Positions 43,674 to 53,208 of a DNA stretch of 64,000 nucleotides are shown here, one piece after another. Both the position numbers and the translations under genes were made by a program. The first letter of the stretch is position 1. The number at the start of each line of letters is the position of its first letter. This DNA is from SABI01 sp963677695 (GTDB taxonomy: Bacteria; Spirochaetota; Spirochaetia; Sphaerochaetales; Sphaerochaetaceae): positions 1,240,001 to 1,304,000 of the forward strand of contig CAXXUJ010000001.1 in the NCBI GenBank assembly GCA_963677695.2, written 5' to 3'. The notes under the pieces are model-generated. The model was not told where the DNA came from. It searched no databases and saw only the letters and a program-made list of their open reading frames with translations.

Positions 43674-44728
43674 ACACAGTGAAAGTCAACCTGTCCCATC
43701 TTTTTCTTCCCCTTTCTGTCATGGTTCTCCTGATCATCATCAACCTGATAAAGGGAGCCGATTACTTCAGTATCACCATGGTGAACGGGGCCTTCTATGG
43801 AAATATCCCGAACATTCTGTTCGGTGCCTCGGAGCTGGTCATCCTTTCAATCGGGATGACGCTGGTCACCGCATCCTCGCAGGGACAGGATATCAGTATC
43901 GGAGTGGGAGCCACTATAACTTCCGCGATCTTCGTCATGTTTGTACTGAATGCGGGAGAAGTCACCCTGCTCACCATTCTGGGGGGCTTTCTTGTCAGCT
44001 GTGCTGCCGGATTAGTCCTTGGAGCATTCAACGGCATCCTGGTTTCAGTATTCAAAGTACAGCCTATGGTCGCTTCCCTTATTCTGTTCACAGGAGGAAG
44101 GTCCATCGCTTTCATGATTGACGGAAAATTATCTCCCATCCTTGCAAATGATATATCGAACAGAATCGGCACAGTGATCCCCGGAATACCGGTGCAGACA
44201 CCCATCCTGCTGACTGCAGCCTTCATCATTATTGTAGCAGTGGTTTTCAAGACGACGAATCTCAGACTCTATGTCGAATCGGTAGGGATCAACCCGAATG
44301 CAGCCCGCCTGAACGGTATCAACCCGAAAAAGATCATCTTCCTGACTTTCCTGATCATGGGGATCTGTTCTGCAGTCGCAGGGTTCATCGCAGTGAACAA
44401 GGCAGGACGTCATGACAGCGTGAATCTGCTCAAACTGATCATGATGGATGCCATTCTGGCCGTAGCGATAGGAGGGAACTCTCTGGGGGGAGGGAAGTTC
44501 AGTGTTACGGGATCGATTATCGGTGCATACACAATAGAGATGATGAACAGGACATTGCTGAGGCTGGAGATAGATCCAGCAATGATCAAGATCTTCAAGG
44601 CCGTGTTCATCATTATCCTCATGGTGGTTGCTTCTCCCGTAGTGAGAGCGTATGCCGCGAAAGTCCTTGACCGGTTTCGCACCGGGAAGGCTGAGGTCCA
44701 TTCAGATGCAGCAGCAGGGGGGAAGTAA
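43670..44728 (+). CDS. sugar ABC transporter permease, YtfT-like
   Basis: A 352-residue BPD_transp_2-family permease with about nine transmembrane helices and the cytoplasmic signature GINPKKIIFLTF. It starts 4 bp inside the ATPase gene. It forms the membrane part of the importer together with the next gene. Confidence 0.9.
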   Translation: MNTVKVNLSHLFLPLSVMVLLIIINLIKGADYFSITMVNGAFYGNIPNILFGASELVILSIGMTLVTASSQGQDISIGVGATITSAIFVMFVLNAGEVTLLTILGGFLVSCAAGLVLGAFNGILVSVFKVQPMVASLILFTGGRSIAFMIDGKLSPILANDISNRIGTVIPGIPVQTPILLTAAFIIIVAVVFKTTNLRLYVESVGINPNAARLNGINPKKIIFLTFLIMGICSAVAGFIAVNKAGRHDSVNLLKLIMMDAILAVAIGGNSLGGGKFSVTGSIIGAYTIEMMNRTLLRLEIDPAMIKIFKAVFIIILMVVASPVVRAYAAKVLDRFRTGKAEVHSDAAAGGK

Positions 44729-44729
44729 G

Positions 44730-45806
44730 ATGGAATCAATGAACGTGATCAAAAAAAGAACAAGACTCTCGAACTCCAACCTTCTCTTTCTCATTGCCGC
44801 CATCATATTCGTCCTGATGTATCTGTTCGCAATCATCAGTTTCCCCCGCAGTTTTCTGCAGTTCCAGACGTTCTTCGATCTTTTCAACCTGAATGCTCCG
44901 CTCATCATCATGACCCTGGGATTAAGTATCGTCATGATCGGCGGAGGTATCGACATTTCCATCGGTTCGGTCTGCGGTCTGGTGACGATGGCCTGCGCTG
45001 TGCTGTTGGAATCACGATTCGGGAGCATCGGAGGTGCGGTGCTGCTCGCAATGGGCATAGGTCTCGCCTTCGGCATCCTGCAGGGTTTTCTCATTGCCTA
45101 TCTCGAGATACAGCCGTTTATCATAACCCTGGCAGGACTGTTTCTCGGGCAGGGAGTGCTTACGACACTTCACAAGGATCCGATAAACGTGACTCTGCCG
45201 AGCTTTGTACGTCTGCGCGATTTTAATTTCGTCATCTCATGGCTCGGTACGAAAAACCGACTCGGTGTGTTCATTCCTTGTGAGATAAAGCCGGGTGTCA
45301 TCATCATTGCGGTGCTCCTTGTGCTCCTTGCCTCACTCATGAAGTGGTCCCGTTTCGGACGAAACGTCTACGCTGTCGGCGGCAGCAGCCAGAGCGCGGT
45401 CATGCTCGGCATCAACGTGAAAAGAACAATATTCCTGACCTACGTGATATGCGGACTTACTGCCGGTATCGCAGGTCTGGTGTATATCATGACAACGGGA
45501 GCAGGCAATGTAGGAAATGCATCAGGAGCTGAGATGAAAGCGATCGCCTCAGCCATCATAGGGGGCACGCTTCTCAACGGGGGAGTAGGGAACCTGCTCG
45601 GAGCGCCGATAGGTACGCTGACTCTCCTTGTGATCAATGAACTGATCCGTGCAGCAGGGGTTCAATCGAACTTCCAGGCGATAGTGAGCGGACTCCTGCT
45701 CTATCTGTTCATTGTTCTGCAGAGCATCATCATGTCGCTTCGGGATAGAAGCGGGTTCAAGCTCCTTCTTCCCTCATGGCTGCTGCTGAAAAAGGGCGAA
45801 ACCTGA
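44730..45806 (+). CDS. sugar ABC transporter permease, YjfF-like
   Basis: A 358-residue BPD_transp_2 permease with the loop LGINVKRTIFLTYVICGL. ATG 44730 lies 1 nt after the previous stop and behind GGGGGGAAG; the upstream frame to 44652 lies within the previous gene. It completes a galactofuranose/ribose-type importer. Confidence 0.88.
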   Translation: MESMNVIKKRTRLSNSNLLFLIAAIIFVLMYLFAIISFPRSFLQFQTFFDLFNLNAPLIIMTLGLSIVMIGGGIDISIGSVCGLVTMACAVLLESRFGSIGGAVLLAMGIGLAFGILQGFLIAYLEIQPFIITLAGLFLGQGVLTTLHKDPINVTLPSFVRLRDFNFVISWLGTKNRLGVFIPCEIKPGVIIIAVLLVLLASLMKWSRFGRNVYAVGGSSQSAVMLGINVKRTIFLTYVICGLTAGIAGLVYIMTTGAGNVGNASGAEMKAIASAIIGGTLLNGGVGNLLGAPIGTLTLLVINELIRAAGVQSNFQAIVSGLLLYLFIVLQSIIMSLRDRSGFKLLLPSWLLLKKGET

Positions 45807-45809
45807 TGG

Positions 45810-45831
45810 AGCCGGGAATGAACTCCCGGTT
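45810..45831. terminator. bidirectional hairpin between importer and response regulator
   Basis: AGCCGGGA pairs with TCCCGGTT (8 bp with one G-T pair) between two converging genes only 25 bp apart. The T-tail is short. Confidence 0.45.
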
Positions 45832-47421
45832 TCAGGTACGCTGGGTGTTTCCTGTTCTAAATTCACGGGGTGAAATACCGGTAGTCTTTTTGAATATGAA
45901 GCTGAAGTAATGGGGGTCCCCGAAGCCTGCTTCGTAGGCGATGTCCGCACTTCTGAGATTGGTTGTCAGCAGCAGATCCTTTGATCTGCTGATACGGACC
46001 TGGGTAAGGTATTCAATGAAGGTTTCTCCGGTTTCCTGAGAGAAGATCGTACTGAAATGGTTCGGGCTCACGTTCACAACTGAAGCCACAGAGTGAAGGG
46101 AAATATCCTGGTCGGCGAAATGTGTGTTGATATACTGTTTCGCTTTCTGAATCATGGCATAGTACTTTCCCGCCGCTCTTGATTCTCTGAAGCTGATGAA
46201 GGCATCGAGAATCTGGCGCACACCATCGCAGAATGTCTCCTTTGAGCCGGCTATATCGGACAGCTGTGTTTTCTGTGACAGCGAGGGAATAACCTCCTGA
46301 ATATCACCGCCAAGTTCCTCAATTATTTTCGATATGGCAACGATAAGGTCACAGAGAAGGTAATAGCCTATAAGCGTAGCCTGAAAGGGGGTATCACCTA
46401 TCATTTCGATATATTGAGATATGACTCCGTCGATCCCTGATTTTTTCACATATTTCAGTTGTTCTGATATAGGGCTGCCGTCCAGTTTCAGAAAATCAAT
46501 CTCTGAAAAGGAGTGCAGGTCCTGGGTTCCTATGATAAGTTTCTGGCCTGTCTTTACCAGAAACTTTATGGCTTGTTCCGCATCGGCATAAGACCGGGGA
46601 AGGCCTGTGATTCGTTCAACCACGGAACCGATTCCTATTGCAGCCAGGCAGTCGGTACTCCGTTCAACCTCGTATTTGATGGCCTGGCCGAAGGTGTAGG
46701 CAGTCTCCTCAAGCGGTTCGGATCCGATCTGCTTCAGCAGAAGTATGATGGTATCTCTGCTTTGAGAGAAGCAGATCACTTCTTCCTGACTGTCGGACAG
46801 AGTGCTGATCTTTACCTTGGCAGCGATCAGGTCAGAATAGGTTTCGGCGGGAGCTGAGAGTTTTATGATGGCGATGAGATAGCCGTGAGCGATCAGGTCG
46901 ATTCCCATGTCACGTCCCTTTTCCAGCGCATCCTCGGTCGAAACGATACCGGTCGCAAGGTCACAGAGCCAGTGTTCCCTGATAAGGTCCGAATTGGACT
47001 GGGCCTGCAGTTTCAGGTTCTCAATACTTGAAAGCCGAACGTTCTCTTCTTCTATTGTCTCAACGAGTTTGTTGAGTGTCGCAGACATATCTGCAGCTGA
47101 AACAGGTTTAAGAATATATTCGTCAACACCGATGGAGATTGCCTCCTGGGCGAAATGAAATTCGTCATGACCGGAAAGGATGATGATCTTGATCCAGGGA
47201 AGGATCTTCTTTATGATCCTGGAAAGGGTAAGGCCGTCAACAAAAGGCATCTTGATATCAGTGATAAGGATATCGGGCTTCACATCCTTCATGATAGACA
47301 AGGCCATCTCTCCGTCTGAGGCCTCCCCTGCAAGGACGAAAGGCCCGCTCATCGACTGTATGCTGTTCCTCAACCCCTCACGGACGACGATCTCGTCTTC
47401 TACGATAAATACCTTATACAT
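45832..47421 (-). CDS. YesN-type response regulator with AraC DNA-binding domain
   Basis: A 529-residue regulator with an N-terminal receiver domain (phospho-Asp in ILITDIKMP, ~55; Lys in ILKPVS), a long central region and a C-terminal AraC helix-turn-helix pair (ISLHSVASVVNVSPNHFSTIFSQETGETF and SADIAYEAGFGDPHYFSFIFKK). ATG 47421 overlaps the kinase stop by 8 bp; GAGGT precedes it. It partners the split kinase and probably activates the adjacent importer. Confidence 0.9.
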   Translation of the reverse strand: MYKVFIVEDEIVVREGLRNSIQSMSGPFVLAGEASDGEMALSIMKDVKPDILITDIKMPFVDGLTLSRIIKKILPWIKIIILSGHDEFHFAQEAISIGVDEYILKPVSAADMSATLNKLVETIEEENVRLSSIENLKLQAQSNSDLIREHWLCDLATGIVSTEDALEKGRDMGIDLIAHGYLIAIIKLSAPAETYSDLIAAKVKISTLSDSQEEVICFSQSRDTIILLLKQIGSEPLEETAYTFGQAIKYEVERSTDCLAAIGIGSVVERITGLPRSYADAEQAIKFLVKTGQKLIIGTQDLHSFSEIDFLKLDGSPISEQLKYVKKSGIDGVISQYIEMIGDTPFQATLIGYYLLCDLIVAISKIIEELGGDIQEVIPSLSQKTQLSDIAGSKETFCDGVRQILDAFISFRESRAAGKYYAMIQKAKQYINTHFADQDISLHSVASVVNVSPNHFSTIFSQETGETFIEYLTQVRISRSKDLLLTTNLRSADIAYEAGFGDPHYFSFIFKKTTGISPREFRTGNTQRT

Positions 47422-48572
47422 GGATATCAACCTCAGGCACGCTGAAATGAACGGTGGTACCTTTCCGGTACCGGCTCTCGATCTTCAGCTGTGTACTTGC
47501 ATCGTAATAGAGCTCCAGCCTCTTGTTTACATTATAGAGCCCATAGACATCACTCAGCTCTTCGGGGTCAGTGGAACTGCTGATCTGCTTCATGATATGT
47601 TCAAGAAATTCTTCACTCATCCCGATCCCATTATCTTCAACCGAGAAACAGAGGCGTCCGTTTTCTCTCCACCCTTTCACTGACAGAAATCCTCTTCCCC
47701 GCTTGTTCTTTATTCCATGGTAGAGTGCGTTCTCGACAAGGGGCTGCAGCACGAGCTTCAGAATCGGCAGTTTTTCCATCTCCGGTTCATATATGATCTC
47801 ATAGTCCAGGATATCGCGGTACCTGATCTTCTGGATCGTGAGGTAGCTCCTTACATGCTCGAACTCTTCACCGACTGTGAGGAAGTCCTTTCCCTTATTC
47901 AGAGAAATTCTGAAAAAGCTGGAGAAAGCGCGGGTTATATCTATGACCTGGTCATTTTTCTTCTCTTCTGCGAGCCAGACGATCGTATCGAAGGTGTTAT
48001 AAAGAAAGTGGGGAGTAATCTGGGCCTGGAGGGCTTTCATTTCAGATTTCTGCAGGTTCTGCTGTTCTCTGATATTCTCTTCTATCAGTTCCTTAAGCCT
48101 GTCCGCCATGATATTCAGATTGTCTGTCAGTCCATCGAGTTCGCTTACCTGCGGCAGTTTCACCCTGGCGGTGAAATCTCCTTCGGCGATTCGTGTAGAG
48201 AGCTTTTCAAGCCTTTTAATAGGTTCGTTGATGCTTGCTGTTACCGAGCGCTGCGTGAAAATCGCAAAGACGGCAACAAGAAAGACGGTAAAAATCTGAA
48301 TGACCGTGAGTATGAAGGTGACACGCTTGTTATGCTCGTTCGTCAACGTGGCTGACTCGATCACGCGTACGATGAAATCCTGAAGAATATCGGAGATGAG
48401 GGCGGAAACACCGCGAATCTCATCCAGGCTCTCTTCATTCTCACTGACCGGAGAATTGTCCGCCATCTGATCCCCGAGTCTGTCCACATTGAGTTTCAGC
48501 GTCTCGACAGCCCTGCCGGCAACCTCGAGCATCTGCCTGTTCTCTCTTTCTTCGGTCGTTTCCATAATATCT
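47414..48572 (-). pseudogene. YesM/LytS-type histidine kinase, C-terminal part split by IS
   Basis: The 3' part of a kinase gene interrupted by ISL3 copy B. It contains the second transmembrane helix, a HAMP domain (~NEPIKRLEKLSTRIAEGDF), the His-kinase domain (ITPHFLYNTFDTIVWL, phospho-His) and the HATPase domain (VENALYHGIK and VEDNGIGMS). Joining it to 50085-50406 without the IS and one duplicate restores an uninterrupted 490-residue frame (…SLEDI-METTEER…). A start inside the IS could still make a soluble-headed fragment, but the sensor domain is lost. Confidence 0.9.
48565..48572. repeat. 8-bp target site duplication of IS copy B (left)
   Basis: TAATATCT directly left of the element is repeated at 50085-50092 directly right of it. 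Confidence 0.9.
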
Positions 48573-50084
48573 GGATCAATCACTTTTTCTGTGGGATGAA
48601 GTTATGGAGTATCAAAGAATAGGAGAAGAGGAAAAAGAGGGTGTTGCGATTGCATAAGAAGGGGCCATCCCTGTATTGTTAAGTTACCAAACAAAAACGT
48701 ACAGGAAGACAGCCCCGCATGCAATATATCATGTTCCCCTCAGGATTGGTAGGCTTTACCAACGACAAGACTGAAATAGTACAGACCACGACAGACAGAG
48801 AGATGTACCTGCTTTACGGGCAGTTGGAAAGCAGTGTAGATCAATGCTCTTGTCTTCATTGCGGCACGCATATGCATATCCAGGGCAGTTATGAGGTTAC
48901 TCTCAGACACCTATGCTTCGGACATCGAATGAGCTGCCTGAGGTTTACAAAACTCCGGTACCTATGCCCATTATGCCGAAAGACGAGGATGCAGGAAGTC
49001 CCTTTTCAAGCTCAAGGACATAGAATCAGCGTAGAGTTACTGACCTATACAAAGGATCTACTGGCTTATGGACTTACGAACAAAGAAGTTGCATACCTGA
49101 CCGGTCTTGGCAAGAATACCGTCAAAAATATTGACCTACAGCGACTTAAGGACCGTTACACCATAGATGGCACTCGCCTGATCAAACCTGAGAAGCAGGC
49201 GAGAATTCTGGGTATAGACGAGTTTAAGCTTCACAACGGACACCAGTATGCGGTAGTGATCATCGACATGGAGAGCGGACACATCCTATGGCTGGCGCAT
49301 GGGAAGAAGAAGGCCTCAGTGCATGCTTTCATCGACCATGTCGGTGAAGAATGGATGGACGATGTCGAGGCTGTTGCCTGCGATATGAACAGCGATTTTC
49401 AGGAAGTCTTCGAAGAGCGCTGCGCCCATATTCAGCCTGTCTTTGATCACTTTCATCTTGTCCGCAATTTCAATGACAAGGTAGTGGGGCAGATACGTAA
49501 GGACGAACAGAAAAGACTGATTGCCGAGGGTGACCTGGAGGGAGCCAAGTCACTCAAGGGATGCAAGTACATCCTCGCCTCTTCGAAGCAAACCCTTGCA
49601 AGGAAAGATGAAAATGCAGGAAAGGTCATCAACGAAGGCTCATCCCTATTCAGCAGGGAACCCTATGTCCTCAAAGGTGGGCATCTGGACAAGTATGAGG
49701 AGCTTCTCAGTCAGAACAAGCTTCTGTTCACCCTGGATTTGATCAAGGAAAAGCTCAGCGGAGCCTATAAGATGACCGATGAACCATCCATGGCTAAAGC
49801 TATTTCTGAAATCATGGATATGTGCTGGAGTTCCAAGAACTCCCACCTGCGGTGGTTCAGAAGATTACTGGATAATCACTTTGAAGGAATAATCGCTCAC
49901 GCCACGTATGCGATCTCTTCCGGTAAGATTGAGGGTGTCAACAACCGAACGAAAACCTTACGGAGAAAAGGCTATGGGTATGCTGATGATGAATACTTCT
50001 TCCTCAAGCTCTTTGGGGCTAGCAGGAAGACCTACGTCAGGAACCCCGTCGCTCACAGAATCCCACAAAATTTATGATTGAACC
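48573..50084 (+). mobile_element. ISL3-family insertion sequence, copy B (complete)
   Basis: A 1512-bp element with the same ends, length and transposase as copy A. Inserted antisense into the histidine kinase gene, with 8-bp duplication TAATATCT. Since both copies look identical and keep perfect duplications, transposition was recent and each is a simple insertion. Confidence 0.95.
48719..50077 (+). CDS. ISL3-family transposase (copy B)
   Basis: A 452-residue transposase whose translation is identical to copy A: zinc-ribbon N-terminus, helix-turn-helix and DDE core. It is transcribed opposite to the kinase gene it disrupts. Confidence 0.95.
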   Translation: MQYIMFPSGLVGFTNDKTEIVQTTTDREMYLLYGQLESSVDQCSCLHCGTHMHIQGSYEVTLRHLCFGHRMSCLRFTKLRYLCPLCRKTRMQEVPFQAQGHRISVELLTYTKDLLAYGLTNKEVAYLTGLGKNTVKNIDLQRLKDRYTIDGTRLIKPEKQARILGIDEFKLHNGHQYAVVIIDMESGHILWLAHGKKKASVHAFIDHVGEEWMDDVEAVACDMNSDFQEVFEERCAHIQPVFDHFHLVRNFNDKVVGQIRKDEQKRLIAEGDLEGAKSLKGCKYILASSKQTLARKDENAGKVINEGSSLFSREPYVLKGGHLDKYEELLSQNKLLFTLDLIKEKLSGAYKMTDEPSMAKAISEIMDMCWSSKNSHLRWFRRLLDNHFEGIIAHATYAISSGKIEGVNNRTKTLRRKGYGYADDEYFFLKLFGASRKTYVRNPVAHRIPQNL

Positions 50085-50406
50085 TAATATCTTCAAGACT
50101 CTTGTTGATGCCGTCGATGATCTCGTACTGCATACCCTCCTCGAATTTCTTGTTTCCCGCCACGATATCCCATATCTCATTGGAGACGTCCATTTTCACT
50201 GTCTGGTTGAGACTGTTCGTCTTACTTACGTTGGTAATGATCTGGTCATACCGGGTCATCTGGACAACGAATGAGACTACCGTGATGAGAGGAGGAACGA
50301 TCATCAGGAGGATGATGATGACGTATGATATCTTGATTCTTTCCTTGATGCTCGTACTTTTGAATACAGAGAAAATCTTATCAATGACGGATAGCCGGCT
50401 TTTCAT
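50085..50406 (-). pseudogene. histidine kinase, N-terminal part split by IS
   Basis: The 5' part of the kinase gene: the cytoplasmic start, one transmembrane helix (SYVIIILLMIVPPLITVVSFVV) and the beginning of the extracytoplasmic sensor region. The natural frame runs through the target duplication into the IS and stops there. ATG 50406 lies 1 nt after the binding-protein stop (50408-50410). Confidence 0.88.
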
Positions 50407-50407
50407 A

Positions 50408-51421
50408 TCAATACCCGCGCGGCTCGATGAGTGATAGGTCATCGGTTTCGTAAAACACTTCTTCCTTCACATACTGAAGCCGCGGGATTTTTTCTCCTGC
50501 AGCCAGCCTCTGGGCCAGTTTGATAATATCGGGTCCGGTTTTCGGGTTGCACTCTATAACGCAGTTCACCTTCCCCTCACGGAGTGCATCGATCGCAGCC
50601 TGCTGTGCATCGATAGTGACAATGACGATATCTGTACCGGGATGGATTCCCTTCTCTTCCATCGCTTCGATGGCTCCCAAAGTCATTCCATCATTATGGG
50701 AGAATATCACGTCGATATCCTCGTCCATCTCGAGGAATTCAGTAGCCAGTTCGTATCCCTTAGAACGCAGGAAATCACCCGATTTACTGTAGATTATGTT
50801 GAATTCGGGATGGGTGCTCAGAACCTCTCTGAAGCCTTCGGCTCTCCCCGTAGCGACAGAAGAGCCTTCGGTGCCGAATAATTCAACTATATTGATAGTC
50901 TCTCCCGTCTCGTCGAAGCGTTCCATTCTATCTTTGAACTTGTCGAGCAGAAACAGCCCTGCATTGCGACCTTCCTTCAAACTGTCGGTTCCGATGAACC
51001 CTGAGTATAACGAGGGATCGGAAACATCGATCTTCCTATCGGTGACCAATACAGGTATCCCGGCATCCCTTGCTTCCTGCAGTACATTATCCCATCCGTC
51101 CGTAACGATCGGGACAAAAGTGATCACATCGACCTGATACGCTATAAAGGAGCGTAGCGCCTTTATCTGATTTTCCTGTTTCTGTTCTGCATTGGCATAC
51201 ACAAGCTGTACGCCGTTTTCAGCTGCCGCATCCTGAATGGAACGGGTATTGCAGGTTCTCCAGGCACTCTCAGCTCCGATCTGAGAAAACCCCACGATGA
51301 TACCGTCATCGTCTCTCTGTGAGGAATTATTCTTCTGTCCACTGCAGCCAATATAGGAGAATAAAGCAAAGATGATACACAGGATATAGAGCAGCTTACG
51401 GCCGTGTCTCGTAAGATACAT
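50408..51421 (-). CDS. periplasmic sugar-binding lipoprotein, sensor partner of the kinase
   Basis: A 337-residue YtfQ-like solute-binding lipoprotein (lipobox YIGC). FSQIGAESAWRTCNTRSIQDAA and FVPIVTDGWDNVLQEARDAGIPVLVTDR mark the galactofuranose-binding branch. It heads the operon binding protein-kinase-response regulator, so it probably presents the sugar to the kinase, like the auxiliary receptor of other YesM/YesN systems. It parallels the separate transport receptor at 41082-42068. Confidence 0.88.
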   Translation of the reverse strand: MYLTRHGRKLLYILCIIFALFSYIGCSGQKNNSSQRDDDGIIVGFSQIGAESAWRTCNTRSIQDAAAENGVQLVYANAEQKQENQIKALRSFIAYQVDVITFVPIVTDGWDNVLQEARDAGIPVLVTDRKIDVSDPSLYSGFIGTDSLKEGRNAGLFLLDKFKDRMERFDETGETINIVELFGTEGSSVATGRAEGFREVLSTHPEFNIIYSKSGDFLRSKGYELATEFLEMDEDIDVIFSHNDGMTLGAIEAMEEKGIHPGTDIVIVTIDAQQAAIDALREGKVNCVIECNPKTGPDIIKLAQRLAAGEKIPRLQYVKEEVFYETDDLSLIEPRGY

Positions 51422-51620
51422 TATAGATACAATCCTTTTGTTTATACCTTAACTCATTATACATGACACCTCATGGCATTCAAGAAAAAACAGAAAGCAC
51501 ACATGAATGGAAATGACAGAGACCGCAACAGAATCCTTGGAGTCGCCATATTGAAATGTTGACAGTTCCCACATGCGGCAATATATCCATGTGTGAGAAA
51601 TGCGCTTGTACCATCTCTAT

Positions 51621-52301
51621 TTACGTGCGGTGTAGAAATACCCTGACGATCTTGATGCAGAACACATACCACGGGATAAGGGATAGGAGAGAGAATATCA
51701 TGCCGATCATCCCGAAGGTCGATGGTACCGCCATCAGGATAGCGGATACGAGACCCAGCATTGCAGTTCCCTTTGTGAAGAGCGGACTTTTCAGCATGAC
51801 AAGGGAATAGAGCAGGAGAGCGAATGCATTCAGGAAGTAATAGACGGTAAATGCAGTCCCTCTCCATTCGAGGAGCAGGACCTGCACTGTCTGCTTCAAG
51901 CTCTCCAGCGTATTTCCATCGACTCCTGCTGGAATGTTTCTGGTGAGAAAGAACATCTCAACGCTCTTGTTTGATGCGAAGTAAGCGGCAATCCCGACCA
52001 CGCCGAGGAGGAGGGCGAGAAGGCTCAGGCTTCTGTTCTTCTTCATAAGCAATACGGTCAGACCAAGGTAAAGGACAGAAAGAATCACGATATTGATCAG
52101 GTAAAGGACGTCCATGTGGATCAGACCGAGAAGCGGGTTGTTGATGAAAAGCTGAATCCAATCCCCGTTCGTCTGAGGCATGGGAAAGAATGATAATACA
52201 AGGATCTGAATCGGTATGAGCACGAGCATGATCAGTGTCAGAACGCCGGTTATCCTCAGCAGGCTTCCCCATTCATTCGAAAGTTGATTTCTCTCTTCCA
52301 T
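51621..52301 (-). CDS. DUF4386-like integral membrane protein
   Basis: A 226-residue protein with about six transmembrane helices (LLRITGVLTLIMLVLIPIQILVLS onward), resembling the DUF4386 family; function unknown. AGGAGGG precedes the ATG. It stands alone, with no clear operon partners. Confidence 0.6.
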   Translation of the reverse strand: MEERNQLSNEWGSLLRITGVLTLIMLVLIPIQILVLSFFPMPQTNGDWIQLFINNPLLGLIHMDVLYLINIVILSVLYLGLTVLLMKKNRSLSLLALLLGVVGIAAYFASNKSVEMFFLTRNIPAGVDGNTLESLKQTVQVLLLEWRGTAFTVYYFLNAFALLLYSLVMLKSPLFTKGTAMLGLVSAILMAVPSTFGMIGMIFSLLSLIPWYVFCIKIVRVFLHRT

Positions 52302-52483
52302 CAGTTATCCCTCCTATCCTGACTGCAGTCGAATCTGCTTGAGTAGATATCCTAACCCGTGATTTCTGAAGAAACAAGGGCAAGGAATTTAGAGTGCAGT
52401 CCGATCGGGAATTCATTCGGGAAAGCTATAACTCTTTTTGAATAATATCGTTAACTCTGGTAGAATGAGTATGGAGGTCAATC

Positions 52484-52705
52484 ATGACAGTGAATATCAC
52501 AGAAGCAAAAGCGACATTCTCGGAACTCGTTGCACGAGCCAGCAGCGGTGAAAGGGTTGTTATTGTGAAAAACAATCTGCCTCTGGCCGATCTTGTTCCT
52601 CATACGATAGAAAAACCACGGGAACTCGGCCTGGCAAAAGGATTATTCACCGTTCCCGAAGGTTTTGATGAATCAGACCCTGAAACTGCAGGTATCTTCT
52701 ACTGA
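52484..52705 (+). CDS. Phd/YefM-type antitoxin, solitary
   Basis: A 73-residue Phd/YefM-family protein (TVNITEAKATFSELVARASSGERVVIVKN) with a typical C-terminal acidic toxin-wrapping tail ending DPETAGIFY. GGAGG precedes the ATG. The expected PIN or RelE-type toxin gene does not follow: the next gene is convergent. It is therefore an orphan antitoxin. Confidence 0.8.
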   Translation: MTVNITEAKATFSELVARASSGERVVIVKNNLPLADLVPHTIEKPRELGLAKGLFTVPEGFDESDPETAGIFY

Positions 52706-52727
52706 GTCTCAACAGTGTAGACTCAGT
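52701..52727. terminator. hairpin between converging antitoxin and Dabb genes
   Basis: ACTGAGTCT (52701-52709) and AGACTCAGT (52719-52727) form a perfect 9-bp stem that contains both stop codons. No T-tract follows. Confidence 0.4.
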
Positions 52728-53013
52728 CCTCGCAGTCGAAAGTGGTCATAGCTGTTTTGTGATCTCGTATGCTGGTCGCGAATTCCACATGAATCGGGTG
52801 CTCGAGATAGACTTTCAGGTCATCATTGCTCTTCAGATCGACACGGATCATCACATCGGCATTGGAATCTCTTGTCACGATATTCCGCTTTATTTCAAAC
52901 CCGGTAACTTCGGGTACGGCATCCACAATCGCACTGAAAGCCTGCTCTGCTCTCTGGAAAAATTCTTCGTTCAGATACCCTTCAGTAAAATTCAATAACA
53001 CGTAATGTTTCAT
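52723..53013 (-). CDS. Dabb-domain stress-responsive protein
   Basis: A 96-residue alpha/beta-barrel (Dabb, PF07876) protein: MKHYVLLNFTEG at the start, VMIRVDLKSNDDLKVYLEHPIHVEF in the middle. ATG 53013 follows AGGAGA; the frame to 53073 has no SD. Members are dimeric small-molecule-binding proteins; the role here is unknown. Confidence 0.78.
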   Translation of the reverse strand: MKHYVLLNFTEGYLNEEFFQRAEQAFSAIVDAVPEVTGFEIKRNIVTRDSNADVMIRVDLKSNDDLKVYLEHPIHVEFATSIRDHKTAMTTFDCED

Positions 53014-53208
53014 GTGAACGCTCTCCTGTATCTTTTCTCTATCGGATAGATGCCGTTTTCGGTATCTATACACTCTGGCAGTGTAGCGGAAGAAGGAGAG
53101 GAAGAAAAGGGAGGGGAGTACCGTTCAATCCTTTATAACCGAGTCAGTTCACGAAACAGTATTCTCGTGTTATATTCCATTCAGAACCAAAGTAGTAGGA
53201 GATCACCT

